From: Streptomyces sp. PCS3-D2
GTDB taxonomy: Bacteria; Actinomycetota; Actinomycetes; Streptomycetales; Streptomycetaceae
NCBI RefSeq assembly: GCF_000612545.2
Contig: NZ_CP097800.1
Span: 4,848,501-4,912,500 of the forward strand
Reading direction: 5' to 3'
Length of the DNA: 64,000 bases
In this document: one piece after another, positions 25,792 through 36,000 of the stretch
Layout: each line of letters starts with the position of its first letter
How positions within the stretch are numbered: position 1 is the first letter of the stretch
Made by a program: the position numbers and the translations under genes
Notes under the pieces: model-generated
Seen by the model: the letters and a program-made list of their open reading frames with translations, nothing else
What the model was told of the DNA's origin: nothing
The model's database searches: none

Positions 25792-26079
25792 TTAGTTCTC
25801 ATTTCTGATGCCCCAGTTCAGCCCGGCCGTCGTGATGTCAAGACGACTTGCAGGTCGAGATTCCCAGCTGACCTGGTCGGTCCAGAATTGATCATCGACT
25901 CCTTCGGCCGAGAAGGTTGCAAACCCGGACATGCATTCGTCGCACTCCAGGTAGATTCGATCGATGTCTGTACGCATCATGAAAATGAGGAGGCCGTTAT
26001 TGCAGGTCGTGCACCCCAGCCAGGACTCGATTGGAGTGTCATCCTGCGGATGGGTATCCTGTGATGAGTTTATTTTTAT
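25792..26079 (-). CDS. Putative immunity protein with two CxxC pairs; no canonical start codon
   Basis: The frame open from 26082 to the stop at 25792 lies immediately downstream of, and overlapping, the RHS toxin gene. It encodes SWLGCTTCNNG, then MMRTDIDRIYLECDECMSGF, then a helical/acidic tail ending LNWGIRNEN. Two Cys-x-x-Cys pairs about 22 residues apart look like a small zinc ribbon, a layout seen in antidotes of polymorphic toxins. The first ATG in frame (25978-25980) comes after the first Cys pair, so using it would break the domain. Upstream in-frame options are ATA at 26079 or 26073 (the latter 5 nt after GAGGG) or CTG at 26021. So either initiation is unusual, the sequence has an error, or the gene is decayed. 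Position, size and low GC favour immunity to the RHS toxin. Confidence 0.5.
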   Translation of the reverse strand: MKINSSQDTHPQDDTPIESWLGCTTCNNGLLIFMMRTDIDRIYLECDECMSGFATFSAEGVDDQFWTDQVSWESRPASRLDITTAGLNWGIRNEN

Positions 26080-29000
26080 CCCTCACTAGAATTTCAATAT
26101 GAGTGTACGACTGACCAACGCCCTGGGCGAGTTTCCCGCTCTCGTAGCCGACTATTCGACCCATTGGGATGCGGTACATGTCCGCACCATTTTTACCGCC
26201 GCCGGGAACTGGCTTTAGGCCTAGCTTCTCTTTGACGGCCCATGCTTCATTCAGCATGGAATATGCATCGCCCGTCGATCCGGTATTCTCATCCCAGAAT
26301 ACGCCGTGGCTTTCCCTGTCTGGCGCGTCCACTTCGTGACGACGGACATGCTCGGGGCGTGTCTGCCCATTTTTGCTGACAATTGACCAATCCAGGCAGG
26401 TATTGTGGACGAGGAGAGGTGTCTCGCCCGCCATCACATAGTACGTATGGATGTCTGCTACGGAGAAGTTGTAGGTCTTGACGTGGTCGCTGAATGCGCG
26501 GTTGTTCGTGACAATCGCAGTAGTGCCGCTCGCGGTTGCCAGTGTCATGCCGGGACGGAGATCAGCGGCCTCCACCCAGGACTTTTCGGAGGGTGACCAG
26601 AAGGGGTGTTCGTGTGTCGCCGTTATCTCGTCGATTCCGGCAGGCGTGGCAATCGAAAGTGTGTTGAGATCGCGAACGCCCTCCGTCCGGATGAGTTTTT
26701 CAACCCGCTTTGCTGCTGATTCGCCCGTGATTGGGTCGGTAGCAAGAACCAGGTCGCCGACTTGGATTTCCTCGATCTTCTTCTGGGAGCCGTCCGCCAT
26801 CAGGACAAGCGTTCCGGCAAGGAAGCACTGACCCCCCTTCATTTTGCCCAGCCTCAGGAGCTTCGGTCCTGGAATCAGAGCCAGAGCGAGGCCGGCGACT
26901 TGAGCCTCAGTTGATTCGAGATCGAGTCCCTGCTCTGTGGCCCAGGAGTCGAACGCGTCCGACTCCAGGTTGCATTCCGGTGAGGTGTTGAGGAAGCAGT
27001 GAGGGTCTGTCGTCATTTCGGCGGCATTTTCGGCCGCGTGAATGGATGCGCTGACAAATCCCGCAACTGCGTTAGCGGCCCCTGCGCCATCCATGTTCTT
27101 CGGGGGACAGAAGCGCACGCCGACGCAACGGTTGCCATCACCCTTGGGTCCCTTGGATCCCTTGGGTGCCTTGGGAGGGGCGCTGCAGTCCGTCCAGCAC
27201 CGGTCTTTGTAGTACCTGTTGTGGTGTTTGGTCGCGGCCTGGACGACGCTCTGGGGGGAGGACTGGAAGCCGCGGTCCTCGTTTCCGCCTTCGAAGTACT
27301 TGAGGCCGTCGGGGTCGGAGTAGGTGAAGGGGTTGTTCGCGGCGTAGGTGTAGCCGTGGAGTTGCTGCGAGTCCTTCAGATCCATGATCGGGTCCACCGA
27401 GATGAAGCGGCCGATCAGGGGGTCGTATTCGCGGGCTCCGATGTGGGTCAGGCCGCTGTCGTTGTCCTTTGTTCCTCCGACGAAGGTTTTTTCGCCGGTC
27501 CACGTCGTCGGCTGGGTGCCACGGGCTTCGCCGAACAGGCCCGTCTTGCGACGGGTGACCGTCTGGGTTGCGTCGGCGGTCACCTGAGTGCTGCCGGTGT
27601 TGTGGTGGTCGTTGAGGGTGAAGGCGAGTTTGCCGCCCGTGCGCACGGCGACGTCGCCGTAGTAGCGGGTGCCGGTGACCGTGCCGGACTTGTCGAGCAT
27701 CAGCTCGTTGCCGTTCGGCAGGTACAGAGTGGTGGCGTCCTTCTCCTTGCGCAGGATTCGGTTGCCGGCTGTGTCGTAGATGAACCCGTCGGTGGTCAGG
27801 CCCTGGGCAAGGGACTTGAGGCGCCCCTCCGCGTCCCAGTCGAGGTACTGGGTCTCACCCGTGCCGCTCTTGCGGGTCTTGGTGTTGCCTGTCGCGTCGT
27901 ACGTGAAGGTCTCGTCGTGCGGGTCGGTGCCAGTCTGGGTGACCTTCGGGAGGTCGTGCTTTCCGGGCGTCGGGGGCGCGTACGTGCGTACGGTGTCCGC
28001 CGCCGGGCCCGAGGCGGCCTTGTGCTTGGTCTCCGTCTTGCGGTTGCCGACGGCGTCGTAGGTGTACGTGGTCCAGTACGGGTCCTCGCCGCCGATGACG
28101 GCAGCAGAAGGCGCGGCCGCGCAGGTCTCGCCCTTGTTCGTCCACGCCTCGGTGATGCGGCGCAGGGAGTCGAGGTTGACGCACTGGGTGTCCGTGGTCC
28201 GGGCGGCGTCCTGGCCGTAGGCCGAGGCGATCGCCGTCAGGTTGCCGACGGGGTCGTTGGTGTACCGGGTGTCCTCGAGCCGCGTCGGTGCCACATCGCG
28301 GTCGATGACCGCGCGCACGAGTGCGCCGGTGTGGCCGTCGTACTCGTTGGAACGGTAGAGGCGCTGGTCGGACGCACCCAGTTCCTGCGTGATGGTGCGG
28401 CCGTAGTGGTCGTGGGTAGTGGCGTTGATCAGGCGGTTGTTGCCCGCTGCCGTACTCCTGAGCAGACCGGACACCGACTTGTAGGTGTATCCCATGGTCT
28501 CGGCCGGCAGGCCGCCCATGGCGGGCTGCCGGGTTGAGAGGACCTGGCCGGTGATGTTGTAGACGTTCGTCCACGCGTAGGTGCCGGCCAGCGCGCCGGT
28601 GTCGGGTGTGGACGGGACGATGAACTGGCTGTCGAGCGGCTGGTACAGGTCGTTGTAGGACAGAACCTGTGAGGTGTAGGCCTTGCCGTCCACGTGGCGG
28701 GTCGACTGCGAGAGCTGCCCCTTGGCCACGGTGTCATAGACGGTCGAGGTCAGGGTGGTCGCACCCTGCTTGGTGGCGACGACGCGGCCCAGGTCGTCGT
28801 AGTCGGTGTGCAGGGTGATGCCGCGGGCGTCGGTGATGTCGGTGACGCGGTCACCCGTGTCGTACACGGTCTTGGTGAGGCCCCTGTCCGGGTCGTTCAC
28901 CTCGACCTGACGTCCGCGGACGTCGTACGTGTAGGTCCACTTGGCGTTGGCCGGGTCGGTTACCTGGGCCAGCTGGCCGAGCTTGTTGTACGTGTACTGG

Positions 29001-32000
29001 GTCGACTGTGAGGTGGTTCGGGCCGGGTCGGTGTACTGCTTGACCTCGACCGTGCGCCCCAGCGCGTCGACGGCTGTGGTGGTCGTGGTGCCGCCCTGCG
29101 GTGGGACGACCGTGGTCGTGTCGCCCGTGTAGCTGGTCGTCGTGCGCTTGGTCTCGACGCCGTTCTTCTTGGCGATCACCGCCGTGGGGCGGCCGGCGCC
29201 GTCGAAGAGGGTGTCCGCGGAGGAGGGGTAGGTGAGTTCCTGTCCGGTGACCAGGTCGGGCGAGGGGGCGCCGTCGGCGTAGTACGTGCCGGAGGTGCGC
29301 CAGGCCAGGCCGCGCGTGTCGTAGAAGATCTCGGTGACCAGTCGTCCGGCGAGGTCGGGCGACTGGGTCTGGGTCTGCCGCTCGCGCAGCAGACCGTCCT
29401 GGATGGAGTGGACGACCGAATACTTCTTGTCGTGCGTGAGCGTCTTGGACGTGACGACGTTGGGGCCGCTGTTGCGGACGGTGTACTCGAAGATGCGACT
29501 CGGCTGGTTGGGGTTCGCCTCTTCCGTCCAGTTGGGTGCCCACACCTTCGTGACCCGGCCGAGGGCGTCGTACGCCGACGTGGTGACCTTGCCGTTGGGG
29601 TCGGTGGCCTTGGTGGGCTGGCCGCGCAGCGGGTCGAGCCGGCTGGTGACGGTGTGTCCCAGCGGGTTCGTCGCCGTCATCGTGGTCGGGACCTCACCCG
29701 TCGTGGGCGTGTATGCGGTGGTGGTCACCTTCCCGTAGGTGTCGGCGGCGGCCAGGGGCCGGCCGTAGAGGTCGTAGCAGAGCTCGTTGCCGGCAGCGCC
29801 GCAGGTCGACGGGATGGTCGACGCGATGTCGTAGCCGTCTCCCTTGCCGTTGATCCTCTCGGTCTTCGTCACCAGGCCCCGGCCGGAGACGGAGCCGAGC
29901 GCGCTGTTGTCGTAGTACGTACGGGTGTCGCCGATGAGGTCGGCCGTCGTGGCTCCGGTCGTCCCGCACGGCAGCGCGACGGTCCTGACCTGGCTCTGTC
30001 GGTCCAGGATCCACGTCGCGGTGTTGCGTGCGTAGGTGGTCGTGGTGCAGGACTCGTCACCGGTCTTGGCGGTGTCGCCCGTGCTCGACTCCCACTCGAC
30101 CATGCCGTAGCCGTCGAACTGACGACTCCTCTCGGTCGTCCGGGTGCCGCCGGTGACGGTCGTACGGCTGGACTCCTTCTGGACGTTCGTTTTATAGGAG
30201 ACGAGGTCTGGCAGACCAGGACGCAGCCGCTTGGCTACCGCGTCTGAACGCCACGGAGTGCTCGACGTCGCGCCCACGAGCTTCGCGGTGTCATCGCCCT
30301 CGTAGGTGGCCGTCTCACGGACCATGCCCGCGAACTCGGGACGGTCGGTGACCGCAGCTCCCGTACCGTCCTTGACTTCCTTGCCGTCGAGGCCGCGGAA
30401 GTAGCGGGTCTCCGACAGCGTCTTCGGGTCACTGGCGGCACCGGTACGGGTCTGGACGAGTCCATAGCCTCGCGCAATGGAGTGGACGCGGTCCTCGGAC
30501 TTGGTGAACTCGCTGGTGTCCTTGTCCCAGGCCGCTCCGCCGACATAGGCGTAGGAGGTCACCTTGTCGGGTGTCGAAGCGAGGTTGTCACCCTCCACGA
30601 TCTGGTTGACGACGTAGGTGTTGAACCAGTCGAGCTTGGAGGTGTCACCCTCCCAGGCCCACTTCACCGGGAAGCAGCGGGTGGTGTTGGTCCCGTCCGA
30701 GGCCGGGAGCGTGGTGGGGGTGCAGTCCTGCTGCGAGTAGGTGACGCCGATGGTGCCACCGGTCTCGGTGTTCACCTGGGACATCCGCAGCCGGACGTAG
30801 GGGGCCAGACCGTCGCCGGTCTTGTCCACCCGGTTCGGCCGCTGCTCGCCCGCGAAGGTGACGGGGTCGAGCCGGATGTCGTCCGCGGCACCCGCCTTGG
30901 CGGTGCGGGTGATGGACTTCAGCCACATCGGGGTGGAGATGCCGTCACCGGCCGGCGGGAAGTTCTGGTCCAGGGTCCAGGAGTCGACGTCCTGGTAGGC
31001 GCCACCGGTGAGGAGCTTGGTGTGGATCGCGGTGAGGCGCATCCGTGACCAGAACGTCGGCGAGTACTGCCCCTTGCACTCCGTCGAGCCGTCCTTGCAG
31101 AACAGGTCGTAGGGGGAGTCGGGCCAGTTCTTGGCGTTGGCCTCGTCGAAGGTGCCGCAGTTGGTGAGGCAGCGCTCGCTGACGCCGAACTGCACCTGCG
31201 CCATCGCCTTGCCGCTGTAGACGGCGTCGGAGCGCAGGCCGTAGTCGATGCGGTCCAGCCAGCCGCCCCGGATGTACGGGGTGACCGTGGCCTTGCCGGT
31301 GGTCATGGAGACGTTGCGACCGTAGTTGTTGGTCTCGGTCTTCCAGTAGTACGCCATCGCGTCACCCCCGGGGGTGACCACGTAGTCGAGCTGCCAGCGC
31401 CAGGCCTGCTTGCACCAGGCGCTCGCGAACGAGGCGTTGTAGCAGGGCTCACCCGCCTGGTTGCCGAAGACGGGCGCGGTCCAGGCCGAGTTCGTCGTCG
31501 GCGTGGAGGCGTCCTTCCAGCCCGGGAGACGGTTCAGACCGAAGAAGTACTGCGTGCCGTCGGTCGTGGTGATCTTCCAGTGCTCACCGTCGTTGTCGCC
31601 GTTGACGGCGCCGGTGAGCTTCTCGACCTTCTCGCCCGAGTCGGAGGCCGGGTGCCAGCCCTTGCCCTGCTCGTAGACGAGCTCGGTCGACTTGCCGCCC
31701 AGCGACAGCGTGGCGTTGTCGTTGAACCAGCACTGGTCGCCGACCTTGGCGGTGTTGGTGCCACCGGTCTTGTCGTCGTTGCAGGGCTTGTATCTGCGCT
31801 CGATGAAGCCGGGCTCCCAGGACCAGCCGTCACCGATCCACGAACCCTGGCTGTTGGACATGCCCGTACGGCCGTCCACGGACTGGGAGTTGTAGTTCAG
31901 CGAGATCTGCGGACCCAGACCACCGGGCACTCCCGGCGTCGTGACGGGGTAGGACCAGGAGAAGGCACCCGTCGAGCCGCCCGCGCTCCACGAGCCCGAC

Positions 32001-32842
32001 GGCTGGAGCGAGGTCGCCTTGTAGTCACCCGTCGAGCCGGCGTCCCCGGCCGTCGCGGCCAACACGGTCGCGCCGCCCGAGGCCGCTGCCTTCGCCGCCG
32101 GAGCCCCCGCGGACTTGCCGGACCCGGCCGTGGCCGCGCCCACCGCGTCGACCTGCGCGGACAGCTTGCCCGTGCGCGTGTCGTTCTGCGTCCGCAGCGG
32201 CGTCTGAGTACGGCACTCCGCCCGGTCGGGGGTTGTCAGCGCACACGCCGGAAGCTCCACCAGGCGCAGCCGAGAGGCGTAGTCGCCGCCGTAGGCACCC
32301 CGGAAGGAGTTGTAGTCCACCTCCACCGTGGCGGACGAGGGCTGCGCGCCGCCGTCCGAGCGGCCGACCGAGAGCAGGACGCCGTCGACGCCCGCCTTGC
32401 GTGCCGCGTCCTTCCCGACGACGGAGACCTTGACCTTCGACGGCGCTTCGGCCGCCTTCCCCGGCGCGACATGGACCGCGACCGGGAGCTTGCCCGCTTG
32501 CTGCGAGCCCGAGCCGAGGACCGGCCCCTGGGCGGCCCCCGACAGGAAGGACTTCGAGACCGGACCGGGAGCGGCAGCCAGGGCCACCTCGGCGGAACCG
32601 GCCGCCGGCCAGGAGACCTTCGGCGACTTCCACGCGGTCGCACCCGCGTCGTCGGCCTTCTTCGCTCCGCCCGTGCGCACCGGCTTGACCGGTACGGCCT
32701 TCGGCTGCTTGACCTCGGGCAACGACGGCTTGGATTTGCTGTCGGCTACGGCAACCGCGCCGGGCAGCAGGCCGGAGAGGACGGCTGCGGCCAATGCCAC
32801 GGAAAGCCCTCTCTTACGAGATTTTCTCACACCCCACCCCAT
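26039..32842 (-). CDS. Secreted RHS-repeat polymorphic toxin with Hint domain
   Basis: The protein is 2,267 residues. It starts with a Sec-type signal (RKSRKRG, then LSVALAAAVLSGLLPGAVAVA); GTG four codons in is an alternative start. The N-terminal ~250 residues are Ala/Lys/Pro-rich, and a SpvB/TcdB-like region follows (WSYPVTTPGVPGG, LNYNSQSVDGRTG, WEPGFIERRYKPC). YD/RHS repeats cover roughly 900-1750 (YDALGRVTKVW, YTYDAVGNRKTE, FTYDATGNTKTR). The RHS core ends YDPLIGRFISVDP and NPFTYSDPDGL near 1,845. After a variable linker comes a Hint domain (about 2006-2147: CFLAGTLVLMADGS, TATHEHPFW, LLVHN), then a 120-residue toxin. The RHS barrel should encapsulate the toxin and Hint should cleave it free. 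It is divergent from a VCBS/lectin surface protein, with a candidate immunity gene behind it. Confidence 0.92.
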   Translation of the reverse strand: MGWGVRKSRKRGLSVALAAAVLSGLLPGAVAVADSKSKPSLPEVKQPKAVPVKPVRTGGAKKADDAGATAWKSPKVSWPAAGSAEVALAAAPGPVSKSFLSGAAQGPVLGSGSQQAGKLPVAVHVAPGKAAEAPSKVKVSVVGKDAARKAGVDGVLLSVGRSDGGAQPSSATVEVDYNSFRGAYGGDYASRLRLVELPACALTTPDRAECRTQTPLRTQNDTRTGKLSAQVDAVGAATAGSGKSAGAPAAKAAASGGATVLAATAGDAGSTGDYKATSLQPSGSWSAGGSTGAFSWSYPVTTPGVPGGLGPQISLNYNSQSVDGRTGMSNSQGSWIGDGWSWEPGFIERRYKPCNDDKTGGTNTAKVGDQCWFNDNATLSLGGKSTELVYEQGKGWHPASDSGEKVEKLTGAVNGDNDGEHWKITTTDGTQYFFGLNRLPGWKDASTPTTNSAWTAPVFGNQAGEPCYNASFASAWCKQAWRWQLDYVVTPGGDAMAYYWKTETNNYGRNVSMTTGKATVTPYIRGGWLDRIDYGLRSDAVYSGKAMAQVQFGVSERCLTNCGTFDEANAKNWPDSPYDLFCKDGSTECKGQYSPTFWSRMRLTAIHTKLLTGGAYQDVDSWTLDQNFPPAGDGISTPMWLKSITRTAKAGAADDIRLDPVTFAGEQRPNRVDKTGDGLAPYVRLRMSQVNTETGGTIGVTYSQQDCTPTTLPASDGTNTTRCFPVKWAWEGDTSKLDWFNTYVVNQIVEGDNLASTPDKVTSYAYVGGAAWDKDTSEFTKSEDRVHSIARGYGLVQTRTGAASDPKTLSETRYFRGLDGKEVKDGTGAAVTDRPEFAGMVRETATYEGDDTAKLVGATSSTPWRSDAVAKRLRPGLPDLVSYKTNVQKESSRTTVTGGTRTTERSRQFDGYGMVEWESSTGDTAKTGDESCTTTTYARNTATWILDRQSQVRTVALPCGTTGATTADLIGDTRTYYDNSALGSVSGRGLVTKTERINGKGDGYDIASTIPSTCGAAGNELCYDLYGRPLAAADTYGKVTTTAYTPTTGEVPTTMTATNPLGHTVTSRLDPLRGQPTKATDPNGKVTTSAYDALGRVTKVWAPNWTEEANPNQPSRIFEYTVRNSGPNVVTSKTLTHDKKYSVVHSIQDGLLRERQTQTQSPDLAGRLVTEIFYDTRGLAWRTSGTYYADGAPSPDLVTGQELTYPSSADTLFDGAGRPTAVIAKKNGVETKRTTTSYTGDTTTVVPPQGGTTTTTAVDALGRTVEVKQYTDPARTTSQSTQYTYNKLGQLAQVTDPANAKWTYTYDVRGRQVEVNDPDRGLTKTVYDTGDRVTDITDARGITLHTDYDDLGRVVATKQGATTLTSTVYDTVAKGQLSQSTRHVDGKAYTSQVLSYNDLYQPLDSQFIVPSTPDTGALAGTYAWTNVYNITGQVLSTRQPAMGGLPAETMGYTYKSVSGLLRSTAAGNNRLINATTHDHYGRTITQELGASDQRLYRSNEYDGHTGALVRAVIDRDVAPTRLEDTRYTNDPVGNLTAIASAYGQDAARTTDTQCVNLDSLRRITEAWTNKGETCAAAPSAAVIGGEDPYWTTYTYDAVGNRKTETKHKAASGPAADTVRTYAPPTPGKHDLPKVTQTGTDPHDETFTYDATGNTKTRKSGTGETQYLDWDAEGRLKSLAQGLTTDGFIYDTAGNRILRKEKDATTLYLPNGNELMLDKSGTVTGTRYYGDVAVRTGGKLAFTLNDHHNTGSTQVTADATQTVTRRKTGLFGEARGTQPTTWTGEKTFVGGTKDNDSGLTHIGAREYDPLIGRFISVDPIMDLKDSQQLHGYTYAANNPFTYSDPDGLKYFEGGNEDRGFQSSPQSVVQAATKHHNRYYKDRCWTDCSAPPKAPKGSKGPKGDGNRCVGVRFCPPKNMDGAGAANAVAGFVSASIHAAENAAEMTTDPHCFLNTSPECNLESDAFDSWATEQGLDLESTEAQVAGLALALIPGPKLLRLGKMKGGQCFLAGTLVLMADGSQKKIEEIQVGDLVLATDPITGESAAKRVEKLIRTEGVRDLNTLSIATPAGIDEITATHEHPFWSPSEKSWVEAADLRPGMTLATASGTTAIVTNNRAFSDHVKTYNFSVADIHTYYVMAGETPLLVHNTCLDWSIVSKNGQTRPEHVRRHEVDAPDRESHGVFWDENTGSTGDAYSMLNEAWAVKEKLGLKPVPGGGKNGADMYRIPMGRIVGYESGKLAQGVGQSYTHIEILVRDKNKLITGYPSAG
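26042..26827 (-). other. Hint protease domain plus C-terminal toxin cassette of the RHS protein
   Basis: Residues 2006-2147 form a Hint (intein-like) pretoxin domain with N-terminal Cys and terminal His-Asn; autocleavage after HN would release residues 2148-2267. The toxin has EHVRRHEVD, SHGVFW, IPMGRIVGYESG and a C-terminal LITGYP. The pattern of an early His/Arg cluster, a central G-R-I-V-G-Y strand and a terminal T-x-Y-P resembles BECR-fold (barnase/EndoU/colicin-type) RNase toxins. That assignment is by eye only. DNA here is clearly AT-richer than the RHS barrel region (22 of 60 bases G/C in 26041-26100), as expected for a swapped cassette. Confidence 0.7.
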
Positions 32843-32934
32843 GCTTCAGGAAATATTTACCGGCGCAGGCTAACAGTCGGAATTCCCTCGGGCCCGCCGG
32901 TTCGGCGATGGTGCTAATTCGACCCCGAACGCGC

Positions 32935-32966
32935 TTGTTACCGCAAAGTAGACCTTGCGGTAACAA
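32935..32966. promoter_or_regulatory. Inverted repeat between divergent RHS and VCBS/lectin genes
   Basis: TTGTTACCGCAA and TTGCGGTAACAA are perfect 12-bp arms around an 8-bp spacer. Its centre is about 108 bp from the RHS start and 121 bp from the VCBS start, almost midway in the 229-bp gap. The AT-rich arms and central position suit a shared operator rather than a terminator. I do not recognise the cognate regulator, and no regulator gene is adjacent. Confidence 0.65.
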
Positions 32967-33071
32967 TCGGGCAGCTTTCCTGAAGGCGCCATCAAAAGCG
33001 CAGTTCAAGAGGGGTGGGTGTCGGTGGAGCCGAGTAGAGTCTCCCGGGGAAATCGGACAGATGGAGTTCAT

Positions 33072-36000
33072 GTGAGAAGAAGACAGGGCCTTCCCGGCGT
33101 GCCGGGGAGGCGGGGGATTTCCAGGGCCATTTCACTGGCCCTGATAACCGGAATTGCGGCTACCGGTTTGTCGGTGGTGCACCCGCCGGCGACTGCGGCC
33201 GCCGCCGTGGATCCGGTGGCCGAGGGGTCCATGACCCCGGAGGATTTCGCGCTTGCCAAGGCGAAGGAGACCGGACAGCCCTACGAGCTGACCTCGGCCC
33301 GCACCGAGAACTCGGACACCTGGGCGCTGCCGACGGGCAAGTGGTCGACCAAGCGGCACGGTACGACCGTGCGCGTGCGCCAGGACGGCATCTGGGTGCC
33401 CACCGACCCGACGCTGCAGTTCGCGGCGGACGGGAAGGTCAAGCCCAAGGCCTCGGCGGTCGCGATCGCCTTCTCCGGCGGCGGCACCGGCCCACTGCTG
33501 ACCGGTGTGAAGAACGGCCGGACCCTGTCGTTCACCTGGCCGCAGTCGCTGCCCAAGCCGACGCTCTCCGGGAACGTGGCCACGTACGCCAACGTGCTCC
33601 CGGACGTGGACCTTCAGCTGAAGGCCGAGGTCGAGGGCTTCTCCCAGCTGCTGGTGGTCAAGACCCCCGCGGCCGCGCAGCACCCCGACCTCGCGACGCT
33701 TCGGTTCAAGCTGGACACGGTGGGCCTGAACGTCACCAAGGACGCCACGACCGGCCTGCTGACCGCGGCCAACCCGGCTGGTGAGATCGTGTTCACCTCG
33801 CCGAATCCCGTGATGTGGGACTCGACCACGACGGGCGTCGCCGCCCCCCAGTCGCCCGCGCGTGCGGCGGCCGTGGCAAGCGCCGATTCGGGGACGAATC
33901 CCGCTCCCGCGGACGCCTTCGTGACGCCGTCCGGCGCCAAGAGTGCCCAGATGCCCACCGCGATCACGGGCGGCAATCTGGAGATCAAGCCCGACCAGAC
34001 CCTCCTGAAGGGTGCCACGACCAAGTACCCCGTCTACATCGATCCGTCGGTGGCGTGGGGCGCGCGGCAGAACTGGGCCTGGGCCTACCGCACCTGGGAG
34101 AACAACTCCTACTGGAACACCAAGGAGGACGTGCGGGTCGGCTACGAGTCCCAGACGAACGGGCTGTCGCGGTCCTTCTTCCAGCTGGACACCTCTGCCG
34201 TCAAGGGCGTCAAGGTGTCCAAGGCGACGTTCCGGATCAAGGAAACCTGGTCCTGGTCCTGCGTGTCCAAGCCTGTCGAACTGTGGACGACCAGCGCCAT
34301 CTCGCCGAAGACCACGTGGAAGAACCAGCCCGACCGGCGGAGCAGGCTCGACACCGTCAGCGCGGCCAAGGGCAGGCCCGAGTGCGAGGCCGGCAACCTG
34401 GAGTTCAACGCCACCGCCGGCGTGCAGGAAGCGGCGTCCAACGGCTGGTCCAGCATGACGGTGGGGCTGTACGCCTCCAACGAGGGCGACGAGTACCACT
34501 GGAAGCGGTTCGATCCCAAGACCGTCACGCTGGAGATCGAGTACAACAACCCGCCCAACACGCCTTCCGACCTGGGTACAGCCCCCTGGGTTCCGTGCGA
34601 GCAGGGTGGCTCGATCGGCAACACCGCGATCAGGCTCTACGCGACGTCCTCCGATCGTGACGCGGGAGAGCTGAGCACGGAGTTCCAGCTCTTCAAGGAG
34701 GGACAGAGCAGTCCCACGCTCACCCAGAACCTCCCTTCCAGCAACGGCAAGTTCGTCACGTGGAGCGTCCCGGACGCCTCCCTGCCCGACGGTACCTACA
34801 CCTGGCGGGCTCGGACGACCGACGGCGACGGTGCCCAGTCGGGCTGGTCGAAGACCTGCAAGTTCACCGTGGACCGGGCGCGGCCCGCGGGCGTACCGAA
34901 GGTCAGCTCCACCGTCTTCCCCGACGGCACGAACGGGTGGCCGGCGGGTACCGGCAGGGCGCGCACCACGGGCGAGTTCACCCTCTCTGCCAACGGTGAC
35001 AAGGACGTCGTCTGGTACGGCTACTACACCGACTGGGACCCGGAGGTGAAGAGCGCCTCCGTCGAGGCGGGCACGGCGTTCACCGCGAAGCTCACCCCGC
35101 CCGGCGCCGGCCCCCACTTCGTCTACGCCTTCACCCAGGATGCCGCCGGCAACCGCTCGGACACCGCGGTGTACCGCTTCTACGCAGCCCGCGCGGCGGC
35201 CAAGGACGGGCCCCACGACGTCAACGGCGATGGCAACCGTGACATCTGGAGCAATGACCTCTTCGGAAGCCTCCTGACCTACACCGGGCAGGGCAACACC
35301 AAGTTCTCCGCCATGATCAGCTCCCCCGAGGCCTTCACCGACGCCCAGGTCGCCCATCTGGGCGACTGGAACGACGACGGCTACAACGACATGCTGGCCC
35401 TCAGGCGCGAGGCTGCGGGTGCAGACAAGACCCTCACCATCTACAACAACAACGGGCAGGGCACCGTCCTCGACCCCGTCGAGATGTTCGTTGCGCGGCC
35501 CGCTGAGAATCACTGGTCCAACGCCGAACAGATCGTCGCCCCCGGCGACCTCGACAAGAACGGCGTACCCGACATCCTCGTCAAGCAGGGTGACAAGCTC
35601 TACGCCTACTTCAACACCCTCGCCGGTCAGTTGGACGAGACCCAGCCCGTTCTCATCGGCGGCACGGACTGGAGCAAGTACACGGTCATCACCGTCGGTG
35701 ACCTCAACAAGGACACCGTTCCCGACCTCCTGCTGCGTGACAACGCTACCGGCGACGTCCTGCGCACCCACGGGAAGAAGAGCCAGGACCCGAACCTGAC
35801 CGTCGACCTGGCCACCTGGGGCACCCTGACGCCCGCCAAGGTGCACTCCGGCCTCCCGCTGGGGAGCTACCCGCAGATCGGCTCGTCCGGTGACCTGAAC
35901 GGTGACGGGGTCGTCGACCTGTGGGCCCGCCAGGCGGACAACACCATGGTCGGCTGGCCCGGCAAGCTCAGCGGCGACGGTGCCACCGTCGGCTCCTTCG

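Noticed and set aside
27130-27180. Collagen-like repeat in the RHS linker (PKGSKGPKG)
   Set aside because: Only three or four imperfect triplets, too short for a collagen-like domain.
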